Both the position numbers and the translations under genes were made by a program. Positions 54,269 through 62,447 of a stretch of DNA of 64,000 bases are shown here, in pieces. The DNA comes from JAJZQZ01 sp963790415 (lineage in GTDB: Bacteria; Actinomycetota; Thermoleophilia; RBG-16-64-13). How positions within the stretch are numbered: the stretch's first letter is position 1; every line of letters starts with the position of its first letter. The notes under the pieces were generated by a model that did not search any database, had not been told where the DNA came from, and saw nothing but the letters and a program-made list of their open reading frames with translations. The stretch spans positions 744,001 to 808,000 of the forward strand of contig CAWBOK010000003.1 in NCBI GenBank assembly GCA_963790415.1, written 5' to 3'.

Positions 54269-56602
54269 TCAGGTGGTGCTCGCCTTCGCGGCGCCCGACA
54301 CGGCTTCGAGTCGGGGCAGGTCTTTCAGGCTGCGGTCTTCGCGCAACAGGTGCATCTGCACCAGGGAGAGAAGCCAGGCCAGCGTGGACTCCGCCCCTTG
54401 GTTCAGGTTGACTCCATCGGGCTGCAGGCCGTCGAAACAGCCGCCTCCGCGTAGGTCGCATAGAGGCTCCCTGAGGTCGTTCTGGCCCAGGAACCATTGG
54501 AAGGCAAGCATGGCCGCCTCGACCCACTTCTCGTCGCCGGTGACCGCGTTCGCGGCGATGCAGGCGTCGATCATGGAGTGTGCCTCCAGCGGCTGCTGGT
54601 CGAAACGTGCCCGCTCGCCGTCGCGGACATACCAGCCGTTGCTGCCCACGGGCACGAAGCAGCCGTTCTCGGTCTGCAGGTCCACGAGCCAATCCAGTGC
54701 CCGCAGACCGACTTCCACCATGTCGTCACGCTCCATGGAGTGACCGGCAAGCAGGAGCGCGTGCGGAATCTTGCCGTTGTCGTAGGTGACGATGTCCTCG
54801 GGCCAGGGCCAGTCTGCTGTGGCGTGTTTGGAGAACGCGCGCATCAGGCGCTCCGCCAGGAGTCCCCTGAGACGCTTGGCCTCGCTGTCACCGGTGAACC
54901 GTTCGAGATAGGCTTCCAGGCCCAGTAGGGCCATGGCCCTCGACCGGAGATGCCTGAGGTGCTCGGCGTTGGGCATGGCCTGACTGAACAGAGAGGTAGC
55001 CAGGCCCAGTTGACCGGGATCGGTGCTCTCGCGGATGGTGACGCCCAGGCCCCACAGCGCGCGACCCTGACTATCGCCGGAGCCCATCTCCTCCACCCAG
55101 TGGCGGTCGTAGGGGAGGAAGTTACGGAACTGGCCTGTCTCTTCAACGAGTGCGTATTGCAGGAAGGCCAGGTAGATCCCGCGTAGACGGCCGACGGTGG
55201 TGTCCTCCGGCAACACCTTCTCGGCCAGGGCGGCGACGATGAGAGACCGGGCGTTGTCGTCGGTGCAGTAGCCGTGGCGCAGGTCGGGCACGCTGAAGGT
55301 AGCGTGCTGCAGGATCCCCGTGTGATCGGTCAGCCGCCGCAGGTGGTCGAGGTTGAGTTCGGGCACGTCGGCGAAGTCGGCCTTCAGGGTGCGCGAACTG
55401 AAGACGTAGCCCGACTGACGCGTGCGTTCCTCCCTCGCCTCCGCGAACACCTGCAGATACTGCTGCGCCACCTCGGGCCACACCGCGTCTCGGGCGAACA
55501 AGTAGGCCCGCTTGCGCATGGCATTGGCCTCGACGGCATTGTCGAAGAGGTCGATCACCTGGGTCGCGATCGCATCCGAGTCGTCGAACGGCACAAGGCG
55601 ACCCCGTTCCTCGGCCAGCATCTCGGCGGCATACCAGTACGGGGTGGAGACGATGGCCTTGCCCGCGCCCATCGCGTAGGCCAGGGTGCCCGACGAGATC
55701 TGGGCTTCGTTGACGTAGGGCGTGACGTAGACATCGCCGGCCCCAAGGAACTCCCGAAGCTCTTGGGGGTCGACGAAGCGGTTCTGGAAGATGACGTTGC
55801 CGGCCACCCCCAGGCTCTTGGCCAGCTGTTGAAGCGACAGTCGGTAGGACTCTCCGTCATGCCGCAGCACGTGCGGGTGGGTCACACCCAGAACGATGTA
55901 GACGGTCTCGGGATAGCGCTCCACGATCGCCGGGAGCGCGCGCACCATGTGCTCGAGCCCCTTGTTGGGCGAGAGCAGGCCGAAGGTGAGGATCACCCGT
56001 CGTCCTTCGACGCCGAACTGGTCCTTGTAGTAGTTGGGATCCACGAACGCGACATCGGGGATGCCGTGGTGGATGAAGGCGATCTTCTCCTCGGGGACCT
56101 GGTAGATGTCCCGCAGGAAATCCCCGGCCGTGTGGCTGAGCACGACCAGCCGGTCGGAAAGTCCGGCCAGTTTGCGCAGAGTCTCCAGCTGCCCGGGCGA
56201 GGGATCTTTCAGCACGGTGTGGAGCGTGGTGACGACCGGCATCCGCAGTTCGCCGATCAGCCGAAGGATGTACCGACCATCGGCGCCGCCGAAGATACCG
56301 TACTCGTGCTGCAGGCAGGCGACGTCCACCTGGTTCATATTGAGAAACTCGGCGGCCAGGCGGTAGTCGGTGAGGCGCGACTCGTTCAGTTCGAAGCGCA
56401 CCTGTTGCGGGTAGCGATACCCGGCGGCCACGTCGTTCATGACCACCGTCCAGAAGGCGGACTGAGGCGATTGTTCGGCGAGCGCGTCAGCCAGATCGGC
56501 GGTGAAGGTGGCGATACCGCAGCGCCGAGGCGTGTGGTTACCGATGAGGGCCACTTTGTTGAGGCCGAAGTCCGCCTGCTCCGACGGCGTCATGCTGCTC
56601 AT
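54269..56602 (-). CDS. GT4 glycosyltransferase fused to an alpha/alpha-barrel domain
   Basis: 777 residues, intact. Residues about 15-375 are GT4 (GNHTPRRCGIATFTADLADAL, LQHEYGIFGGADG, FGLLSPNKGLEHMVRALP, YVNEAQISSGTLAYAMGAGK). Residues about 400-770 are a helical barrel resembling glycan-processing (alpha/alpha)6 folds (HGYCTDDNARSL, FRNFLPYDRHW, RALWGLGV, GCFVPVGSNGW, QQPLEAHSMIDAC, GGCFDGL). Such fusions occur beside GH130 genes. Start ATG 56602. GH130 copy 2 follows after 42 bases. Confidence 0.85.
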   Translation of the reverse strand: MSSMTPSEQADFGLNKVALIGNHTPRRCGIATFTADLADALAEQSPQSAFWTVVMNDVAAGYRYPQQVRFELNESRLTDYRLAAEFLNMNQVDVACLQHEYGIFGGADGRYILRLIGELRMPVVTTLHTVLKDPSPGQLETLRKLAGLSDRLVVLSHTAGDFLRDIYQVPEEKIAFIHHGIPDVAFVDPNYYKDQFGVEGRRVILTFGLLSPNKGLEHMVRALPAIVERYPETVYIVLGVTHPHVLRHDGESYRLSLQQLAKSLGVAGNVIFQNRFVDPQELREFLGAGDVYVTPYVNEAQISSGTLAYAMGAGKAIVSTPYWYAAEMLAEERGRLVPFDDSDAIATQVIDLFDNAVEANAMRKRAYLFARDAVWPEVAQQYLQVFAEAREERTRQSGYVFSSRTLKADFADVPELNLDHLRRLTDHTGILQHATFSVPDLRHGYCTDDNARSLIVAALAEKVLPEDTTVGRLRGIYLAFLQYALVEETGQFRNFLPYDRHWVEEMGSGDSQGRALWGLGVTIRESTDPGQLGLATSLFSQAMPNAEHLRHLRSRAMALLGLEAYLERFTGDSEAKRLRGLLAERLMRAFSKHATADWPWPEDIVTYDNGKIPHALLLAGHSMERDDMVEVGLRALDWLVDLQTENGCFVPVGSNGWYVRDGERARFDQQPLEAHSMIDACIAANAVTGDEKWVEAAMLAFQWFLGQNDLREPLCDLRGGGCFDGLQPDGVNLNQGAESTLAWLLSLVQMHLLREDRSLKDLPRLEAVSGAAKASTT

Positions 56603-56698
56603 CGGCTGGTGGAGGGGATCGTATGAATAGACACAAAAGTCTCAGTTGGCATGGATCTGCTCTGCTTCCTGGCCGTAGCCTCGCGCGCGATCAAAATG

Positions 56699-56732
56699 AC
56701 TAGAGGCGCCGGGTTGCCCCGACGCCTCTAGT
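56699..56732 (-). terminator. Terminator of the RNA-binding-protein gene
   Basis: ACTAGAGGCG and CGCCTCTAGT form perfect 10-base arms, with an inner CGGG/CCCG pairing. On the minus strand it follows the RRM stop by 42 bases and is followed by CATTTTGATC. Likely intrinsic terminator. Confidence 0.65.
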
Positions 56733-56774
56733 ATGCGCCTCAGAGTGAAGCGACTAAACTCCAGTGAGGAGTGA

Positions 56775-57122
56775 CTACCAGCGGTTGCCGCCGCCGCCGC
56801 CGTAGCCGCCGCCACCGCCGCCGCCACCGTAGCCGCCGCCGCCACTGCGGCCGCCGCCGCCGGAGCGGGGCTCACGTTCCTTGGCTACGTCGACCTTGAT
56901 CGCGCGGCCACCGAGGTCGGTTCCGTCAAGAGCCGCCTTCGCTGCCTGCGCTTCGGCGTCCGAACCCATCTCTACGAAACCGAAGCCCTTGGGGCGGCCG
57001 GTGTCGCGATCGGTGATCAGGGCGACCGAGGTGACCGAGCCATGAGTCGCAAACAGCGCCTCGATGGTGGACTCCGTGGTTTCGTACGTGAGGTTGCCCA
57101 CGTACAATTTCGACTGACTCAT
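56775..57122 (-). CDS. Glycine-rich RRM RNA-binding protein
   Basis: 115 residues. An RRM (about 4-80) with RNP2 LYVGNL and RNP1 KGFGFVEM, then a tail of Gly, Tyr and Arg (YGGGG repeats). These proteins are often cold-induced in bacteria and bind single-stranded RNA. ATG 57122 follows GGAGGGAAAAG. The leader of about 115 bases fits thermoregulated translation. Confidence 0.92.
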   Translation of the reverse strand: MSQSKLYVGNLTYETTESTIEALFATHGSVTSVALITDRDTGRPKGFGFVEMGSDAEAQAAKAALDGTDLGGRAIKVDVAKEREPRSGGGGRSGGGGYGGGGGGGGYGGGGGNRW

Positions 57123-57247
57123 CTTTTCCCTCCGTTGCAGAATGACCGTACGGCACGCGAGTGAGGAGAACTGCAAACGGAGCGATGAGAACGGTGAGGA
57201 GCTCGGCGCGGCGCCTGGAGAAGGATCCTTGTCGGATGCTGGAACCC

Positions 57248-57256
57248 ACTATACCA
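57248..57256 (-). promoter_or_regulatory. Extended -10 promoter for the RRM gene
   Basis: On the minus strand TGGTATAGT is an extended -10 (TGnTATAGT). No good -35 is seen. Transcription would begin near 57241. Confidence 0.5.
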
Positions 57257-57324
57257 CACCTTCTCGGACGGCGTGTCGTCTGCCGCTACGCTTGGAGCGG
57301 TCGTCACGCTTGAGCGCCCGCCAC

Positions 57325-58389
57325 TCAATCAGGTGCGTCAGGTGGCGGCTCGGCCTTCCGCCCGTACCCGACGATGTTCGAAAACGGGGCGGTGTCCGGC
57401 CACGACTCGATCAGGAACAGGACTGCGAGGGTCAAGGGCACCGACAGAAGGGCGCCGACCGGCCCGAGGATGAAGGCCCACACCAGGACGGAGATCATCA
57501 GCATGAACGGCTGTAGGTTCAGTCCTCCCCCCATGAGGCGGGGCTGCACGATGTTGCTCACCGCTCCGTTGATGACGATGAACACCACGATCACCACGAT
57601 GGCTTTGTCCACGCCGAATTCGAGCAGCGCGAAGATAGCCGGCCCGATCAGCGAGATGACGAAGCCGATGTTGGGGATGAAGCCGAGGAAGAAGGAGAGG
57701 ACGCCCCACAGTACCGCGAACTCCACCCCCATCCAGAGCAGGAAGACGGTGTTGAACAAGGCCACCAGGAAGTTGATGATCGCGGTCAGGGTCAGCCACT
57801 TCCTCAGTCTGGTGGTGAAGGCCGCGAAGTGGTCGTAGGTGGCCGGGGTGACCAGGGCCGCCAACCGCTTCCCAAAGCCGGTCACATCGAGGAGCATGAA
57901 CGCCAAGATGAAGAGAGTGAAGACGAAGCTGCTGATGCTGCCGACCAGCCACGCTACGACACTCAGGGCTGCCCGAATCAGAGCGTCCGGGTTGGCGATC
58001 TTCTGCGACGTGGATGATGCCGAATCGCTACTGAAGCCCAGTGATTGAAGTGCGCTCTGTGCGTTCTCCTGGAAGCCCGCCAGCTGGTCACTGTACTGAG
58101 GAATCGACTTGACCAGGCTGGCGAACGAGACGGCCAGCAGCAGCAAGAGCCCCAGCACAGCCGCGAGCACGCATAGGACGACAATGAGGAAGGCCGCCCA
58201 CCGGGGGAGACCCTTGCGCATGAGCCAGAGTTCCCCGGGTCCGAGGACGATCACCATGACGAGTGCGAGGATGATGCCGCTCAGGACATCCTGCATGCCC
58301 TTCATACCGGCCAGCACGACCACGGCCGACGCGAGCGTCAGTAGGAAGATGAGGAGCCCCGGCAGAACTCGTGATTGTCTCTCCACCAT
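57325..58389 (-). CDS. AI-2E family (YdiK/PerM-like) transporter
   Basis: 354 residues with eight helices in the 2+soluble+5 arrangement of the family; the conserved FFLGFIPNIGFVISLIGP and the C-terminal GPVGALLSVPLTLAVLF are present. Some members export AI-2 and others are Na+/H+ exchangers. ATG 58389 has a weak GAGGGGGACCGAG upstream. Confidence 0.88.
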   Translation of the reverse strand: MVERQSRVLPGLLIFLLTLASAVVVLAGMKGMQDVLSGIILALVMVIVLGPGELWLMRKGLPRWAAFLIVVLCVLAAVLGLLLLLAVSFASLVKSIPQYSDQLAGFQENAQSALQSLGFSSDSASSTSQKIANPDALIRAALSVVAWLVGSISSFVFTLFILAFMLLDVTGFGKRLAALVTPATYDHFAAFTTRLRKWLTLTAIINFLVALFNTVFLLWMGVEFAVLWGVLSFFLGFIPNIGFVISLIGPAIFALLEFGVDKAIVVIVVFIVINGAVSNIVQPRLMGGGLNLQPFMLMISVLVWAFILGPVGALLSVPLTLAVLFLIESWPDTAPFSNIVGYGRKAEPPPDAPD

Positions 58390-58530
58390 CTCGGTCCCCC
58401 TCCTGCGGCCTAACGGTCTTCGTACGTCAGCGAGTCTATCTCAGCCGGCAACGGAAAGGAAAGCGTATCGCTGTGTCCGAGCTTTGCGTCACCCGGTACG
58501 GATGCGCGCCGGGCGTCTCTAGACATGCGG

Positions 58531-58557
58531 GCGGCGCGGCCCTCGGGGCCGCGCCGC
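58531..58557. terminator. GC-rich hairpin, probable terminator of the DUF1269 gene
   Basis: A perfect 12-bp stem with loop TCG (GCGGCGCGGCCC / GGGCCGCGCCGC). On the minus strand it would end the DUF1269 transcript, but the repeat element at 58599-58767 now separates them. No U-run. Confidence 0.55.
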
Positions 58558-58598
58558 GTTGAAACTCCGCTCCGTTACGGATCGTGCCGAAGGATCTC

Positions 58599-58767
58599 CT
58601 AGCAGGCTGTTGAAAAGTGACGCTTCGCCATCAGGGCGCGATGGGCACGCGTGAGACAAGGACGCAGGGAGCGCTCGTAGCAGCGCTACGTGCGCGACCG
58701 AGGACGTCGTATCGCGCCGGCCAGTGCGTTCTGGGGGCCAAGGCTTCGATCTGCAACAGCCTCCTAG
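58599..58767. mobile_element. MITE-like repeat element, complete copy 3
   Basis: 169 bases bounded by CTAG. The left end is CTAGCAGGCTGTTG and the complement of the right end is CTAGGAGGCTGTTG (13 of 14). Inner arms GGCGCGAT (58635-58642) and ATCGCGCC (58711-58718) pair, around the same central CGTAGCAGCGCTACG (58676-58690) as copy 1. The arms differ from those of copy 1 but still pair. The right CTAG contains the TAG stop of the DUF1269 gene. No open reading frame of its own. Confidence 0.8.
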
Positions 58768-59255
58768 GCTTCGGCGCCGTGCAGTGCGTCCTGGATCTCC
58801 TTCTCCTGCTCTTCGGAGAGGGAGGTCTTGATCACCGTGCCGCCGTACTTGGAGAGACCGGCGAGGGCTTTGTCGGTGGTCATCTGCTCGAGGATCATGA
58901 AGAGCGCCGAGGTGCCGGGCTTGATCTGATCCCGGACCTGATCCTGGAACTGCTTGTCGATGCTCGACTTGCCCAGCTTGCCGAAGAGCGCCCCAAGACC
59001 GGCGCCGATGGCCATACCCAGGACTGGCACGAAGAAGAGGATCCCGAAGAAGAACCCCCAGAACATGCCCCAGGTGGCTCCTCCGCCGACGATGTGCTGG
59101 TTGGTGATGGTCTTGTACTTGCCTTCCTCGTCCCGGATGATCGCCGCGATGGCATCGGGCTGGATGACCAGGTCTTTGGCCAGGCGTCCGGCCTCGTCCA
59201 TGGCCGCGAGGGCCGTCGTGGTGTCGTCGTAGCCGATTGCGATCAGATCTGCCAT
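58764..59255 (-). CDS. DUF1269 family protein
   Basis: 163 residues. LIAIGYDDTTTALAAMDEAG start, then IGAIIRDEEG-like VIQPDAIAAIIRDEEGK, a central Gly-rich hydrophobic span (about 58-95) and KYGGTVIKTSLSEEQE near the end. This is the DUF1269 pattern, small glycine-zipper membrane-associated proteins of unknown function. The TAG stop is within the repeat-element CTAG. Confidence 0.85.
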   Translation of the reverse strand: MADLIAIGYDDTTTALAAMDEAGRLAKDLVIQPDAIAAIIRDEEGKYKTITNQHIVGGGATWGMFWGFFFGILFFVPVLGMAIGAGLGALFGKLGKSSIDKQFQDQVRDQIKPGTSALFMILEQMTTDKALAGLSKYGGTVIKTSLSEEQEKEIQDALHGAEA

Positions 59256-59333
59256 GCTTCTTCCTTCCGTCCGATTCCTAGAACGGGTTAGAAATCCCCG
59301 ATTCAGCAGGGGTGTAAACCACCGTCCGCCTGC

Positions 59334-60534
59334 TCAGCTCGTCTCCGTCGTCGAATCTGGGAGCGTCGTCGAAGCCGGGAGCGTCGTCGCGGATGGCCCC
59401 TTGGAGATGGCGACGGTCACGGTGGCCCCCGGGGCCGTCTGCAGACCCTTCGACGGGGCTTGGCCCAGAACCTGACCGGACGGAACCGTGTCGCTGTAGG
59501 CCTCCAACACTTCTACCACCAGGCCCGCGGCCTCCAGGGTGGTCGTGGCCTCGGCCTGTGTCATGCCTTTGACGTCCGGGATGGTCACGGCGTTCGCGGG
59601 CGCGGGTCCGTTGGATAGGGTTATCTCGATCGTCACGCCCGCGTCCGCATACACACCGCCGGGAGGGGTTTGCGCCAGAACGGTGCCCGTGGCAACGGTC
59701 GGGCTGTAGGCCTGATCGGTGCCTGACTGCGAAACCGGCGTCTTTCAGGAGCTTGGTTGCGTCCGCCTCACTCTTGCCCACCGTGTCCGGCACCTGAGCT
59801 ACCGACAGCGGGCCTTTCGAGACGCTCAGAGTGACGGCGGCGCCGCTACCCAGCGCGACACCCGCTGCCGGGGACTGGCTCGCCACCTGCCCGGAGGGTG
59901 TGTCGCTGAATACTTCGGTGGCCGCTGTTGTGAACCCGGCGTCTTTGAGGGCCTTCTCGGCATCGGCCTTCGTCTTGCCTACCACGTTGGGCACGGTCGT
60001 AACAGCCGGGCCCATTGACAGCTTGAGGTCGACGCCCGCGCCGAGGGCGGCGATCTCCTTGGCCGGCGGTGTCTGGGCGATCACCTGGCCCACCGGGATC
60101 TTCGCGTCGGCGATCTGCTCGACTTTGCCCACGCGCAGTCCCGCCGCCTGGATGTCGGTGATCGCGTCTCCCTGGGTCTTGCCCACCACGTCCGGCGTTG
60201 GCACCCCTGCGTCACCCGCGAGGACGATATCCACGGCGGCGCCTTTTTCCACCGTGGTCGCGGCGGCCGGCGTCTGGTTCAGCACCCTCCCTTTTTGGAC
60301 GGTCGTCTGGACGCCGTTCTGATAGACCACCCACACCAGCTCGAGCCCGCCCTTGCCCAGGGCATCGCGGGCTTCTTGCTCGGTCAAGCCGAACAGGTTG
60401 GGAACGGCCACCTCCTTGGGCGACGAGCATCCGCCAAGCAGCAGCGCGGCCATCGCCAGGACGGCACCCAATCCCACCGCCAACCTCCTTGCGGATCGAC
60501 GGACGGCGTGGTCCGGGGGTGATGTGCGGTTCAT
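59334..60534 (-). CDS. PASTA-repeat lipoprotein (one frameshift)
   Basis: 399 residues after correction. The signal peptide ends in LLLGGC, followed by five PASTA domains, each with the VPNLFG/VPNVVG/IPDVKG opening, the 'A...L..AGL' helix and a P.G.V....P final strand. A +1 shift near 59728 breaks the fourth; the corrected reading continues SGTDQAYSPTVATGTVLAQ. PASTA domains bind peptidoglycan or muropeptides; without a kinase domain it is probably a wall sensor or scaffold. The tail is Thr/Ser-rich. ATG 60534. Confidence 0.85.
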
Positions 60535-60661
60535 GTGGTGCCTCCTTGCGATGACGCTGTCATATATTCCTCGCGCGACCGCGGGCCGAGTATCCTGTGG
60601 CGCGTGTAGCCTGCATGCCCAGGTCGGCCTCAGCGAGCGGTCGCGCGAAGCGGGATCCGGG

Positions 60662-60949
60662 TTAGGCGGTGCGGCCCGGGATCCGGTCGCGGTTACCGTA
60701 GCCGGAGCCCGACCACGAGCCGATGTCGATGATCACGGCGAGCGCGATCCACACGTAATCGAACCCGTTGACGCCGTTGGTCGCGACGGCGACCCACATA
60801 AGGGTGGTCCATGGGGCGATCAAAAAGCCGATGATAGGCCAGAGCCACGAAGAGAAGGCAAGATCCCAGCGCACCGGCTGGAAGATCCACCAGAAGATGA
60901 TCCCGGCCCGGGGGCCTAGGAGGACGAGGGTAGAGACGGCACAGCACAT
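60662..60949 (-). CDS. Small conserved membrane protein
   Basis: 95 residues, three helices. The opening STLVLLGPRAGIIFWWIF and the end SGSGYGNRDRIPG resemble a family of small actinobacterial proteins I know only as uncharacterised. ATG 60949 follows AAAGGAG. Confidence 0.8.
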   Translation of the reverse strand: MCCAVSTLVLLGPRAGIIFWWIFQPVRWDLAFSSWLWPIIGFLIAPWTTLMWVAVATNGVNGFDYVWIALAVIIDIGSWSGSGYGNRDRIPGRTA

Positions 60950-61069
60950 AGTGGGAATCTCCTTTGGCAGTAGGCGGATTCGTCGCGGGGCGCCGCCATC
61001 GCAACAGGCCGTTCTCCTGGCGGAGACGGCGCCTGCGATGCACGGGCGCTCCCGGGCTAGGGCGGCATA

Positions 61070-62377
61070 TCAGGTACCCCGGTGGGACGACGGCGTTGCC
61101 AAACCCCGGCGTGCGTGAACCTCCACGACGGATTCGAGCTCGGGGCTTCCCGGCGGGAACGACTCGGCCCGGCGTCCGTACCAGGCGGCCACCGGGCCAG
61201 CCGACACTCCGTGGAGGATCACGCTGAAGAGGACCGTCCAGCCGGCCGTCACGAGCAGCAGGCCGGTGTCGATGCCGGCTTCGCCGAGACTGGTGAGCGC
61301 CATCAACAGGAACACCACGCTCGCCAGCCCGCGCGGCCCGAACCAGCCGATGAACAGGGTGGTCGACCAGTGGACCTTCTTGCCCAGAAGTGCCAGCGCC
61401 ACCGGGACCATGCGGATGAGCGTGAGGCTGAGGAGCGCGTACACGATGGGTCTCCACTGCAATCCCTCGTGGAGAAGGATCGGACCCACAGCCGCGCCGA
61501 ACAAGAACCACACGGTCAGGCTGAGCAGCGTGCCCGTCTCCTCGGAGAACCGGGCGGCCGCGTGGGCGGTGTCGCGCGCCAGCGCGCCGAACGCGAGCCC
61601 GGCGATGAAGGCGGCGATGAAACCGTTTCCGTGGATGAGAACCGCGCCTACGTAGGCGAGGAGCGCGAGACCGAGGGCCGCGAACTCCCGCGAGGCGGCC
61701 GACGACCAGCCCAACTTCTTGGAACTGCGCAGCAGGAGGCCGCCCGCCATTCCGACCACGATGCCGGCCGCCGCCCCTAGGCCGATCTCGCGGACGGCCT
61801 CCACGACGGGGCCCGTGGCGTGCTCGGTGTCGGCGATCACCACGGCGATGAGGAGGGTGACGAGCGGCGCCGCGATGCCGTCGTTCAGGCCGCTCTCGAC
61901 GTTCAGCTCCCGGCGCACCCGGTTCGGGACCCGGGGGTTCTTGAACATGGCCAGGCCCAGGGACAGGTCGGTCGGAGCCAGGATCGCGGCGGTGAGCGCG
62001 CAGAGGCCGACCGCCATGGTGGGTAGGAGCAGATAGGCGGTCACACCTCCGAGAAGCACGGTGAGCAGAAGACCTATGAGCAGGAGGCGCACCGGCGTGC
62101 CCGCGTCGCGTCGAAGCGCGGCCAGATCTACGGTGGAGGCGTCGGAGAACAGGAGCAGTGTGAGCGTGACCACGGCCGTCACGCGGACGATCTCAGAAAG
62201 GACACCCACATCGACGACAGACAGCGCCTCCGGGCTGAGTAGCAGTCCGAGCAGCAGGAAGACGATGGGGCCCGTCACCCACAGGTGCTCCAGCCGGGCG
62301 GCGACCAGCGAGTAGACCACGATCAGCCCAAGGAAGATCAGGAGGCCCGTCGTCACCATGGGCGGCGGTATTCCCAC
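61070..62377 (-). CDS. CPA1-type cation:proton antiporter
   Basis: 435 residues with about twelve helices. APTDLSL in helix 5 and ESGLNDG in helix 6 carry the transport Asp/Asn pair. GWFGPRGLASVVFLL in a later helix is also typical of NhaP-like Na+/H+ or K+/H+ antiporters. Start GTG 62377, with ATG 62359 as an alternative. Possibly exchanges Na+ or K+ for H+. Confidence 0.9.
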   Translation of the reverse strand: MGIPPPMVTTGLLIFLGLIVVYSLVAARLEHLWVTGPIVFLLLGLLLSPEALSVVDVGVLSEIVRVTAVVTLTLLLFSDASTVDLAALRRDAGTPVRLLLIGLLLTVLLGGVTAYLLLPTMAVGLCALTAAILAPTDLSLGLAMFKNPRVPNRVRRELNVESGLNDGIAAPLVTLLIAVVIADTEHATGPVVEAVREIGLGAAAGIVVGMAGGLLLRSSKKLGWSSAASREFAALGLALLAYVGAVLIHGNGFIAAFIAGLAFGALARDTAHAAARFSEETGTLLSLTVWFLFGAAVGPILLHEGLQWRPIVYALLSLTLIRMVPVALALLGKKVHWSTTLFIGWFGPRGLASVVFLLMALTSLGEAGIDTGLLLVTAGWTVLFSVILHGVSAGPVAAWYGRRAESFPPGSPELESVVEVHARRGLATPSSHRGT

Positions 62378-62447
62378 CGGCCGGCCTCGCTGGTCACGGG
62401 GGCCTTCTCAGGCGTATCCATCTGGCGCGCAGCCCGCTCCCCGATGA

